A stretch of 6,185 bases of DNA. It comes from Bifidobacterium breve. GTDB lineage: Bacteria > Actinomycetota > Actinomycetes > S36-B12 > UBA5976. Under the pieces are notes generated by a model. That model had not been told where the DNA came from. It ran no database searches and saw only the letters and a list, made by a program, of their open reading frames with translations. Positions 1-5,624 of the stretch are shown here, piece by piece. The position numbers and the translations under genes are program-made. The stretch spans positions 1-6,185 of the forward strand of contig CAMATO010000063.1 in assembly GCA_945861165.1 (NCBI GenBank), written 5' to 3'. Position 1 is the first letter of the stretch. Each line of letters opens with the position of its first letter.

Positions 1-111
1 ATTGAAGCAACTGAAAAACTCATTGATAAGAATTTGCAAATATCAGAAGAAGAACTGTCTCAAACCCGAGTTATCGATGTTCATAGTACTGCAAAAGCTG
101 AAGCGTTGTAG
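1..111 (+). CDS. 3' end of an unidentified gene (partial)
   Basis: Frame 1 is open from the first base to a TAG at 109-111 and gives the last 36 residues of a protein, ending HSTAKAEAL. The segment is hydrophilic and rich in Glu, Lys and Ala (EATEKLIDKN, SEEELSQ), as expected for a C-terminal helix of a soluble protein. It lies on the same strand as the RuBisCO-like gene and its stop is 5 bases before that gene's ATG, so the two are probably co-transcribed. I do not recognise the family from this fragment. By context it could be another enzyme of the sugar-phosphate pathway (for instance a kinase or phosphorylase), but nothing in the residues shows that. Confidence 0.7.
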   Translation: MEATEKLIDKNLQISEEELSQTRVIDVHSTAKAEAL

Positions 112-116
112 TTAAT

Positions 117-1220
117 ATGTCGTCAATTCAGATTACTTATCATCTAAATTCTGATTCCAGCAAAGAAGTTACCGAGGCAATCAGAGTTGAGCAAACCATT
201 GAATTTCCTTTTGATTTAGCTCCCCAATGGATTCAAGAACAAGTAGTTGGTCAAGTTATCTCCTCAAAAGAAATTGGGAATTCAAAAACAGAAGTTGTAA
301 TCGACTACAACACTGATACCACTGGTTATGAAATTGGTCAGATGTTAAATGTCGTATGGGGAAATGTTTCAATGTTTCCAGATGTAAGAGTGACAAAAAT
401 TGATTTTCCTGAAGACTTTTTAAACTCCTTTAAAGGACCACGATTTGGAATAAGTGGGGTAAGAGAAATACTAGGAGCAAAGAAACGTCCTATCTTGGCC
501 ACTGCGTTAAAACCAATGGGTTTAAGTTCTGCTGAATTAGCCAAAATTGCCACAGTCATGGTCGAAGCAGGAATTGATTTAATAAAAGATGATCACAGTT
601 TGGCTAATCAACCTTGGGCTAAATGGAATGAACGAGTAAAAGTTATTGCAGGTGCTGTAGTAGAAGCAAACCAAAAATTTAATCGTAAATCTGTTTATGC
701 TCCCAGCATTAATCGTCCGGCCGAAGAAATTTTAGAATGTGCCATTACTGCTCGAAAATTAGGCAGTGGTGCATTAATGGTTCTTCCTGGAGTCTCTGGC
801 TTTGACACCGTGCGCATGATTGCAGACACCGATGAAGTTTCTATTCCTTTAATGAGTCATCCCTCATTTTTAGGTTCTTACTTCATGAATAGCAATCATG
901 GTCTAAACCACGAAATAGTTCTAGCAACTTTAATGCGTTTAAGTGGTGCAGACATAAGTGTTTTTCCTAACTATGGAGGCAGATTTAGTTTCTCCAAAGA
1001 GGAATGCACAAAAATTGCCGATTCTTGTCGAGCTAAATTAGGAAACATGAAGCCAATTTTTCCTTCACCAGGTGGTGGGATGACAATTGACAGAATTCCA
1101 GAAATTGCAACATTTTTTGGAAAAGATACATTCCTATTAATTGGTGGGGCACTTCACCGAGGTAATCTTTTAGACAATGCTAAAAGTTTAAGAACTTATG
1201 TGGAAACTTTAGAAAACTAA
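117..1220 (+). CDS. RuBisCO-like protein (form IV), probable sugar-phosphate isomerase/enolase
   Basis: This 367-residue protein has the two-domain layout of the RuBisCO large subunit: an N-terminal alpha/beta domain (about 1-120) and a C-terminal TIM barrel (about 121-360). Seen in the barrel: ALKPMGLS with K132 at the position of RuBisCO K175; DLIKDDH with K157 and D159 matching the carbamylated K201 and metal ligand D203, but His160 in place of the ligand E204; H248 in SHPSFLG near the H294 position; SPGGGM (316-321) and IGGAL (342-346) as phosphate-binding glycine motifs. The loop-6 region (about 281-294) has no GKLEG-type lysine and no H327 equivalent, so CO2 fixation is very unlikely. 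Characterised form IV members enolise or isomerise methylthioribulose-1-phosphate or related sugar phosphates, or act in apionate breakdown; which applies here cannot be read from the sequence. There is no clear Shine-Dalgarno; the ATG is 5 bases after the upstream stop, which suggests translational coupling. The neighbouring MtnA favours a ketose-1-phosphate substrate. Confidence 0.9.
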   Translation: MSSIQITYHLNSDSSKEVTEAIRVEQTIEFPFDLAPQWIQEQVVGQVISSKEIGNSKTEVVIDYNTDTTGYEIGQMLNVVWGNVSMFPDVRVTKIDFPEDFLNSFKGPRFGISGVREILGAKKRPILATALKPMGLSSAELAKIATVMVEAGIDLIKDDHSLANQPWAKWNERVKVIAGAVVEANQKFNRKSVYAPSINRPAEEILECAITARKLGSGALMVLPGVSGFDTVRMIADTDEVSIPLMSHPSFLGSYFMNSNHGLNHEIVLATLMRLSGADISVFPNYGGRFSFSKEECTKIADSCRAKLGNMKPIFPSPGGGMTIDRIPEIATFFGKDTFLLIGGALHRGNLLDNAKSLRTYVETLEN

Positions 1221-1224
1221 AAGT

Positions 1225-3216
1225 TTATCGCGGAAAGGCAGCAGCCACCCCGCCGTCGACGGCGATGACCGAGCCTGTGGTTCTTGCTGATTCGTCAGAC
1301 AAAAGAAAAGATGTTGTATTTGCTACATCTTTAGAAGTTACGTGTGACTTCAAAATATTTCTTTGAGCATAAAAGTCTTCTAATTCTTCCGGCTTAACAC
1401 CGTGAGCTTTTGCTCTCTCTTCTCTGATTCCTCCTTTCCAGAGTTTGCTGTTATCAAAAATTGCATCTGGATTAATTGCATTGGCCCTTATTTGATTTGC
1501 TCCACCTTCAAGTGCAGCAATTCTCATAAGCTGCAACATTCCAGCTTTACTTACTGAGTAACCACCAAAACCTGCACCTGGAGCAAAAGCATTTTTACTT
1601 GCTATATAAACAAGGGAACCACCTGAATTTTGAATTTTCATAGCATTCATTGCGGCTTTGGTCATTAAGAATGCACTAGTTAAATTGACTGCTAATCCTT
1701 TGTTCCATTTATCTACCGACAAATCCTTGAGTTGATCAGTTACAGCAATACCAGCACTTAGAACAACACCGTCTAATCCACCAAAAGTCTTAATCGCTAA
1801 ATCAACTGTTTTGTTTACAACTTTCTCATCTGATTGATCCCCTGCAATAATTTCTGGTTTCAGGCCTTTAACTTCCTTTATTTTCTCAGCAGCAGCATTT
1901 AATGCTGTCTCGTCTAAATCTGCCAAAACTAAACTTGCTCCCAGTTTGGCTAATTCAAGGGTTATTCCTAATCCGATTCCACTTGCTGCACCAGTAACAA
2001 TAAAAATATTTCCAGCAAATTTCTTAGGAGCTGGTTTACTTGCCAATTTATAAAGTTCCATAGGCCAGTAATCAAAGCCAAAAATTTCTGAATCTGGAAG
2101 TCCTTCAACGTTTCCAAAGGAATCTTTTGCCATAGCAGCAGTCTTATGAGTGTGGAAGGAAATATCGGCATACATTTTGCATTCACTCAGAGAATGACCA
2201 GTAGTTATAGCTCCTAAATCCGGTACCAGGACAACTCTTGGGTCAGAGTCATTCATTGAATAGCCTGCGGGCAATAAATTCTTATTTGATTCAAAGTAAT
2301 TTTCATATTTAGTAGCAAAGTTATCAATTGCCTTAATTGATTTCTCGCCATCTTTTGGTTCGTTAAGAACAGCAGACCAAGGTTTAATTCTCAACATATG
2401 ATCAGCACTTGATACCCCAGCACTTAAAATCTCATCAATATCTTTTCGACTTGATATTTCTTTTAATCTTGTGTCAAGACTTAATAATTTTTTACCTTTT
2501 CTATTTAGTCTGCCACGCAACTGTAAAAGTAAATTCTTATATTCATCATCGCTGTAATCTGTATGTTGGAATACTGATTCAGGACGCTTTGATAGTGAAC
2601 TTAAGTATTTTTCAACTTTATTTATTACATCAAGATTTTTCTGTTTACATTCATCACTATTATCTGACCAAACAATTAATCCATGATGTGCCAAAATTAT
2701 GCCTTCAGCATCTTTCAAGAATGAAGCTTGCTTACTTAATTCAAAACCTGGACGAATCCAATCAACGTAAGCAAATTTGTCACCTAAAGCTTCTTTAACT
2801 GACTTTTCGCCATTCTTATGATTTGTTAATGCACAAATAGCATCTGCGTGCACATGATCAATATGTTTAAAAGGCAAGAATGCGTGCAGCAAAGTTTCAA
2901 TTGATGGTCTTCTGCTTGCTGGATCAACTAAAGCTCTACTTACTAGATCTGTCATTTCTTCGTCTGATAATTTTTCAAACTTTAAAATTTGGATTAATTC
3001 GTCCATGTACAAAGCTGGGTAATCGACAGCTTCTGCGTTCATCATGTCTGCGCCAGAGCCCTTTACCCATAAAACGTTTTTGGTTCTATTGAAGTGATCA
3101 GTAATTTCACCTTTAGCCGAAGTGTTTCCTCCGCCATAGACAACAAAATCTTGATTGGCGCCTAAGAATTTAGATCTTTCGACTAATTCTTTTAGTGGAG
3201 TTGGGATGTTTGACAT
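1225..3216 (-). CDS. Bifunctional class II aldolase / short-chain dehydrogenase fusion
   Basis: The 663-residue protein has two enzyme domains. The N-terminal part (about 1-215) is a class II (zinc) aldolase/adducin domain: YGGGNTSAK (27-35), VKGSGADM (51-58), the zinc-ligand pair H121 and H123 in DHVHADAICALTNH, and AHHGLIVW (176-183) with the third His. A linker or extension (about 216-395) follows. The C-terminal part (about 400-663) is an NAD(P)-dependent SDR: TGAASGIG (408-415), N511, catalytic S540, Y553 and K557 with the usual 13 and 4 spacing, and the final VDGG. Length and order match the family known from bifunctional rhamnulose-1-phosphate aldolase/lactaldehyde dehydrogenases: ketose-1-phosphate is split to DHAP and an aldehyde, and the SDR oxidises or reduces the aldehyde. 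Here no rhamnose genes are nearby; an MtnA-type isomerase lies directly upstream, so the substrate may be 5-methylthio- or 5-deoxyribulose-1-phosphate (inference). The ATG directly abuts the mtnA stop (TAA-ATG) with only a weak GAAAG in front, indicating coupled translation. Confidence 0.92.
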   Translation of the reverse strand: MSNIPTPLKELVERSKFLGANQDFVVYGGGNTSAKGEITDHFNRTKNVLWVKGSGADMMNAEAVDYPALYMDELIQILKFEKLSDEEMTDLVSRALVDPASRRPSIETLLHAFLPFKHIDHVHADAICALTNHKNGEKSVKEALGDKFAYVDWIRPGFELSKQASFLKDAEGIILAHHGLIVWSDNSDECKQKNLDVINKVEKYLSSLSKRPESVFQHTDYSDDEYKNLLLQLRGRLNRKGKKLLSLDTRLKEISSRKDIDEILSAGVSSADHMLRIKPWSAVLNEPKDGEKSIKAIDNFATKYENYFESNKNLLPAGYSMNDSDPRVVLVPDLGAITTGHSLSECKMYADISFHTHKTAAMAKDSFGNVEGLPDSEIFGFDYWPMELYKLASKPAPKKFAGNIFIVTGAASGIGLGITLELAKLGASLVLADLDETALNAAAEKIKEVKGLKPEIIAGDQSDEKVVNKTVDLAIKTFGGLDGVVLSAGIAVTDQLKDLSVDKWNKGLAVNLTSAFLMTKAAMNAMKIQNSGGSLVYIASKNAFAPGAGFGGYSVSKAGMLQLMRIAALEGGANQIRANAINPDAIFDNSKLWKGGIREERAKAHGVKPEELEDFYAQRNILKSHVTSKDVANTTSFLLSDESARTTGSVIAVDGGVAAAFPR
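1251..1264. repeat. Perfect GC-rich 14-base palindrome near the convergent gene ends
   Basis: CGCCGTCGACGGCG is a perfect palindrome within the last codons of the aldolase-SDR gene, coding for the conserved VDGG of the SDR fold. As RNA it could form a 5-pair stem with a TCGA loop. It lies about 30 bases beyond the RuBisCO-like stop codon, but no T-run follows, so it is not a clear terminator. The coding constraint on VDGG and the local GC richness may explain it. Confidence 0.4.
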
Positions 3217-4248
3217 TTATGCTTTCGCTAACTTTGAAGCAGGGGTTACTCCGTTTGAAATTTCATATACGCCTTTTTCAGTAACTAATGCAGATATCAA
3301 TTCTGCTGGAGTTACATCAAATGCAGGATTTAAACCTTTTGATTTTGCAGGAGAAATTCTTTGGCCATTTAAACTAAGAATTTCATTTTCATCACGATAT
3401 TCAATTTCAATATCTTTTCCAGACAATGTTGCCACATCAACTGTTGATTCAGGTGCAACAACAACAAAAGGAATTCCTGCGTACTTACAAGCTAGGGCAA
3501 CTGCAAATGAACCAATTTTGTTTGCAGTATCACCGTTTGCCGCAACTCTGTCTGCCCCAATAAGGGCAACATCAACTTCACCGCGAGCAATAATGCTTGT
3601 TGCTGCACCATCTGCGATTACAAAATGTTCAATATCGTCATGGGCAAGTTCCCAAGCTGTTAGACGACCACCTTGTAGTAATGGTCTAGTTTCGTCTGCA
3701 AATACATGTTTTAAAATTCCTCTGGAATTCATTTCTCTGATTACACCTAGTGCTGTACCCCAAGTAGTTGTTGCCAAAGATCCAGTATTGCAATGTGTAA
3801 GTGCTCTGATTGGTCTGTTTTTAACTTTGGATTCAATCCAACTAGAACCAAACTTTCCCATTTGTCTATTGCCGGCTTCATCTTCTAAAGCAATTTTGTT
3901 TGCTTGTGCTAAAACTTCATTAACTCCTTGTGCCACAAATGGCAAAACTTTGTCCACTCCCCAGGCTAAATTGACTGCAGTTGGTCTAGCATTTCTAATT
4001 CTTAAAAATTCTTCGGATCGTTTTTGCTCACTCCACTTTTCTTTTTCTGCTTGGCGCATTGCCACAACTACACCCCATGCGCCTGCTGCTCCTAATGCTG
4101 GAGCTCCTCGCACAGCTAATTTCATAATGGCGTCAACAAGTTGATCCACTGTTTCAATATTCAAATTGATTTCTTGATGAGGCAATTTAGTTTGATCAAT
4201 AAGTATGAGTCCGTCATTAACCCAGGAAATGGCTCGGATTTCACTCAT
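3217..4248 (-). CDS. mtnA: MtnA-family isomerase (S-methyl-5-thioribose-1-phosphate isomerase or relative)
   Basis: This 343-residue protein belongs to the MtnA/eIF-2B alpha-like family, which converts an aldose-1-phosphate to a ketose-1-phosphate. Visible signatures are RGAPALGAAGAWG (47-59), THCNTGSLATT (151-161) with catalytic C153, DETRPLLQGGRLTAWEL (185-201) and GADRVAANGDTANKIG (231-246) with catalytic D233. The 80-residue spacing of Cys and Asp equals that of the Bacillus subtilis enzyme (C160/D240), and the length is normal. Start: ATG at 4248, with AAGGGG 7 bases upstream; a TTG one codon earlier is also in frame but is worse placed. It is the first gene of a two-gene operon and its stop touches the aldolase-SDR start. 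It is divergent from a GntR/HutC regulator, with a putative operator about 27 bases upstream of the start. The family also contains 5-deoxyribose-1-phosphate isomerases and archaeal ribose-1,5-bisphosphate isomerases, so the family call is firm while the substrate is uncertain. Confidence 0.93.
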   Translation of the reverse strand: MSEIRAISWVNDGLILIDQTKLPHQEINLNIETVDQLVDAIMKLAVRGAPALGAAGAWGVVVAMRQAEKEKWSEQKRSEEFLRIRNARPTAVNLAWGVDKVLPFVAQGVNEVLAQANKIALEDEAGNRQMGKFGSSWIESKVKNRPIRALTHCNTGSLATTTWGTALGVIREMNSRGILKHVFADETRPLLQGGRLTAWELAHDDIEHFVIADGAATSIIARGEVDVALIGADRVAANGDTANKIGSFAVALACKYAGIPFVVVAPESTVDVATLSGKDIEIEYRDENEILSLNGQRISPAKSKGLNPAFDVTPAELISALVTEKGVYEISNGVTPASKLAKA

Positions 4249-4255
4249 CAAACCG

Positions 4256-4261
4256 CCCCTT
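4256..4261 (-). promoter_or_regulatory. Ribosome binding site of the mtnA-family gene
   Basis: On the minus strand AAGGGG lies 7 bases before the ATG at 4248. It decides for this ATG over the in-frame TTG at 4251, which would leave only 4 bases of spacing. It is the best ribosome binding site of the operon; the downstream aldolase-SDR gene has none of comparable quality. Confidence 0.65.
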
Positions 4262-4274
4262 AATTGTTAGTCAA

Positions 4275-4291
4275 TAGTTGTCCTACAACTA
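4275..4291. promoter_or_regulatory. Putative GntR/HutC-type operator (perfect inverted repeat)
   Basis: TAGTTGT-CCT-ACAACTA is a perfect 7-base inverted repeat with a 3-base spacer. Its core TTGTCCTACAA fits the general GntR-superfamily operator pattern TNGTNNNACNA. It lies in the divergent region beside a gene for a GntR-type regulator, the classical place for an autoregulatory operator that also controls the divergent operon. A weaker ATTG-N5-CAAT repeat (4263-4275) flanks it. Binding by the adjacent regulator is inference. Confidence 0.65.
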
Positions 4292-4359
4292 GTCTTATAT
4301 AGCCTCTTAGATATTGTCTTGCTTGTCAAATCCCCTAGAAGAAGCGTTACAAAAAGAAA

Positions 4360-4371
4360 GTGTGAGCACAC
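4360..4371. repeat. Short perfect inverted repeat just before the regulator start
   Basis: GTGTG-AG-CACAC is a perfect 5-base inverted repeat ending one base before the proposed GTG start at 4373. It covers the place where a Shine-Dalgarno would be expected. It could form a small hairpin in the leader, be a second protein-binding site, or simply be coding if translation began at TTG 4319. No function can be assigned from sequence. Confidence 0.4.
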
Positions 4372-4372
4372 G

Positions 4373-5110
4373 GTGAACACTCCAGCTGATCAGTTTGGCG
4401 GTCGAGCCAGCCTCACGCGCCAAATCAGCGATGACATCCGCAGAAGGATCTTGGCCAAAGAGTGGGCTCCGGGAGAGAAAATCCATAGTGAATCAGAGCT
4501 TTCCACCACCTACAAAGTTTCACGAGTTACAGTTCGAACTGCTTTAAAAACTTTGGAATACCAAGGTTTAGTTGATATTCGACATGGCTCCGGAACTTAT
4601 GTAAACAATTTTGGTCGATCAATTCCTACTGGATTAAATGAACTTCGTTCCATGTCAGAAACAATTAGTGAATTGGGTTATGAACCAGGTATGGAATACA
4701 AAGTTGCAACCATCAGGCCTGCAACTGAAACTGAAATTGACAAGTTAAGACTTGATAATGCTGATCCAGTTTTGTATTTAGAAAGAGCAGTGCTAGCCGA
4801 TGGTAAAGCAGTGGCGTTTTCTTATGACACAATCAACATCAGTTCACTTCCTGAAGAAGTTGTGGAAGAAATGAAACAAGGAAGTGTTTTTGCTTCTCTT
4901 GACACCATAAATTCTCGTCCTATTAGAGCACTTGCAGAAGTTGATGCTGTGATTAGTAAGGAAATTGGATGGGGAGACGAAAGGCCAGCAAATGATTTAT
5001 TTCTTCTATTGCAACAAGTCCATTACGCTGGTGATGGGGAACCACTTATGTATAGCAAAACATATTTTATGGAAGGCCGCTTCCAATTCCTAATATTAAG
5101 GACAAGATAA
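4373..5110 (+). CDS. GntR-family transcriptional regulator, HutC subfamily (UTRA domain)
   Basis: With the GTG start the protein has 245 residues, the usual HutC-type size. Residues 13-80 form the GntR winged helix: LTRQISDDIRRRIL, the helix-turn-helix ending in a recognition helix at SRVTVRTALKTLEYQGL (50-66), and the wing HGSGTYV (71-77). Residues about 87-245 form a UTRA ligand-binding domain: GLNELRSMSE, PVLYLERAV, and the typical end PLMYSKTYFMEGRFQF. UTRA domains bind small molecules, often sugar phosphates or amino-acid derivatives, and usually release a repressor from DNA. An in-frame TTG at 4319 would add 18 basic residues with no ribosome binding site and no family match, so GTG 4373 is preferred. 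It too has only a weak GAG in front, set in the inverted repeat 4360-4371. The divergent mtnA operon is the likely target. The first 110 bases of the gene are clearly more GC-rich than the rest. The family call is firm, the start moderately so. Confidence 0.9.
   Translation: MNTPADQFGGRASLTRQISDDIRRRILAKEWAPGEKIHSESELSTTYKVSRVTVRTALKTLEYQGLVDIRHGSGTYVNNFGRSIPTGLNELRSMSETISELGYEPGMEYKVATIRPATETEIDKLRLDNADPVLYLERAVLADGKAVAFSYDTINISSLPEEVVEEMKQGSVFASLDTINSRPIRALAEVDAVISKEIGWGDERPANDLFLLLQQVHYAGDGEPLMYSKTYFMEGRFQFLILRTR
5098..5102 (+). promoter_or_regulatory. Ribosome binding site of the CopC-domain gene, inside the regulator gene
   Basis: AAGGA lies 9 bases before the ATG at 5112 and within the last four codons of the regulator gene. 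It supports this start and shows that the two genes are joined in one transcription unit. Confidence 0.6.
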
Positions 5111-5111
5111 A

Positions 5112-5624
5112 ATGAAAATCAAAATATTATTTATATCTCTATTCATGGCAATTTTAAATTTAAATCCTGCGCAAGCACACACTGAACTAGTTTCTGTTGA
5201 ACCATCAACAGATCAAGTGATGTTGACTTTGCCTTCTGAAGTTAAATTGACTTTTGGTGAATCAGTTATTGCTGAAGGAACTTTTGCCTCAATCACAACT
5301 GCTTCCGGTTCAGTTGAAACAACTGTCAGAGTTGAAGCAGCAGCTGTTTATGTAGCAATTCCTGCTGATCTTGTTGGACCTGATGTGACAATTTCTTGGA
5401 AAACAGTAGCTGCTGATGGTCACCCATTAGATGGAGAAACTGTTTACAAACTTGCTGAAAATAGAGGCGAAGCAACACCAGAAGTAACAACCATGGAAGA
5501 ACCGGTAGCAATTAGTGCACCAATTGAAGAAAATTCATCAAGTATTAGTTGGTTGCAATGGTTAGCACTCGGTGCCTCAATTGGAATTGCTATTACTTTC
5601 TTTATGAAAATGCGCAAAAAATAA
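5112..5624 (+). CDS. CopC-domain copper-binding protein, exported and membrane-anchored
   Basis: The 170-residue protein starts with a signal peptide (1-22: two Lys, a hydrophobic core, then PAQA before the cut), leaving His23 as the mature N-terminus. Residues 23-114 are a CopC-type beta-sandwich: HTELVSVEPS at the start, and ADGHPLDGETVYKL (101-113) at the end. His23, Asp102 and His104 correspond to the Cu(II) site known from CopC; there is no Met-rich Cu(I) site. A Glu/Pro/Ser-rich linker (about 115-145) leads to one transmembrane helix (about 146-163) and a basic end MRKK, so the domain should sit outside the membrane, held by a C-terminal anchor. This layout resembles the CopC/YcnJ-type proteins of Gram-positive bacteria, but without the CopD membrane domain. 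The ATG is one base after the regulator stop, with AAGGA in front. Its link to the sugar-phosphate genes is unclear and may be only positional. Confidence 0.88.
   Translation: MKIKILFISLFMAILNLNPAQAHTELVSVEPSTDQVMLTLPSEVKLTFGESVIAEGTFASITTASGSVETTVRVEAAAVYVAIPADLVGPDVTISWKTVAADGHPLDGETVYKLAENRGEATPEVTTMEEPVAISAPIEENSSSISWLQWLALGASIGIAITFFMKMRKK

Larger units (their letters stand above)
4249..4372. promoter_or_regulatory. Divergent promoter region between the mtnA operon and the GntR-type regulator
   Basis: This stretch separates two divergent start codons and must hold both promoters. It is AT-rich, with a TATATA at 4296-4301 that could serve as a -10 box in either direction, but no -35 box sits at a good 16-18 base distance: on the minus strand a TTGACA at 4324-4329 is 22 bases away. 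A minus-strand transcript using this box would start near 4289, inside the inverted repeat at 4275-4291, which would suit repression. The promoter positions are therefore only suggestions; the presence of regulatory DNA here follows from the gene arrangement. If the regulator used the TTG at 4319, the region would shrink to 4249-4318. Confidence 0.5.

Noticed and set aside
32..41. ATTTGCAAAT palindrome as a regulatory site
   Set aside because: A 10-base AT-rich palindrome inside coding sequence is expected by chance and has no promoter context.
117..1220. Functional CO2-fixing RuBisCO
   Set aside because: The H327 and loop-6 K334 positions are lost and the E204 position is His; the length and motifs are of form IV.
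2409..2798. 129-codon open frame on the + strand opposite the aldolase domain
   Set aside because: Leu/Ile/His-rich low-complexity product with no family resemblance, fully inside the aldolase-SDR gene on the other strand.
3155..4144. 329-codon open frame on the + strand, antisense to the mtnA-type gene
   Set aside because: It lies almost entirely opposite a well-conserved gene with intact catalytic motifs. Its product is Ser/Ala/Pro-rich with no recognisable domain and no ribosome binding site; it is a shadow frame.
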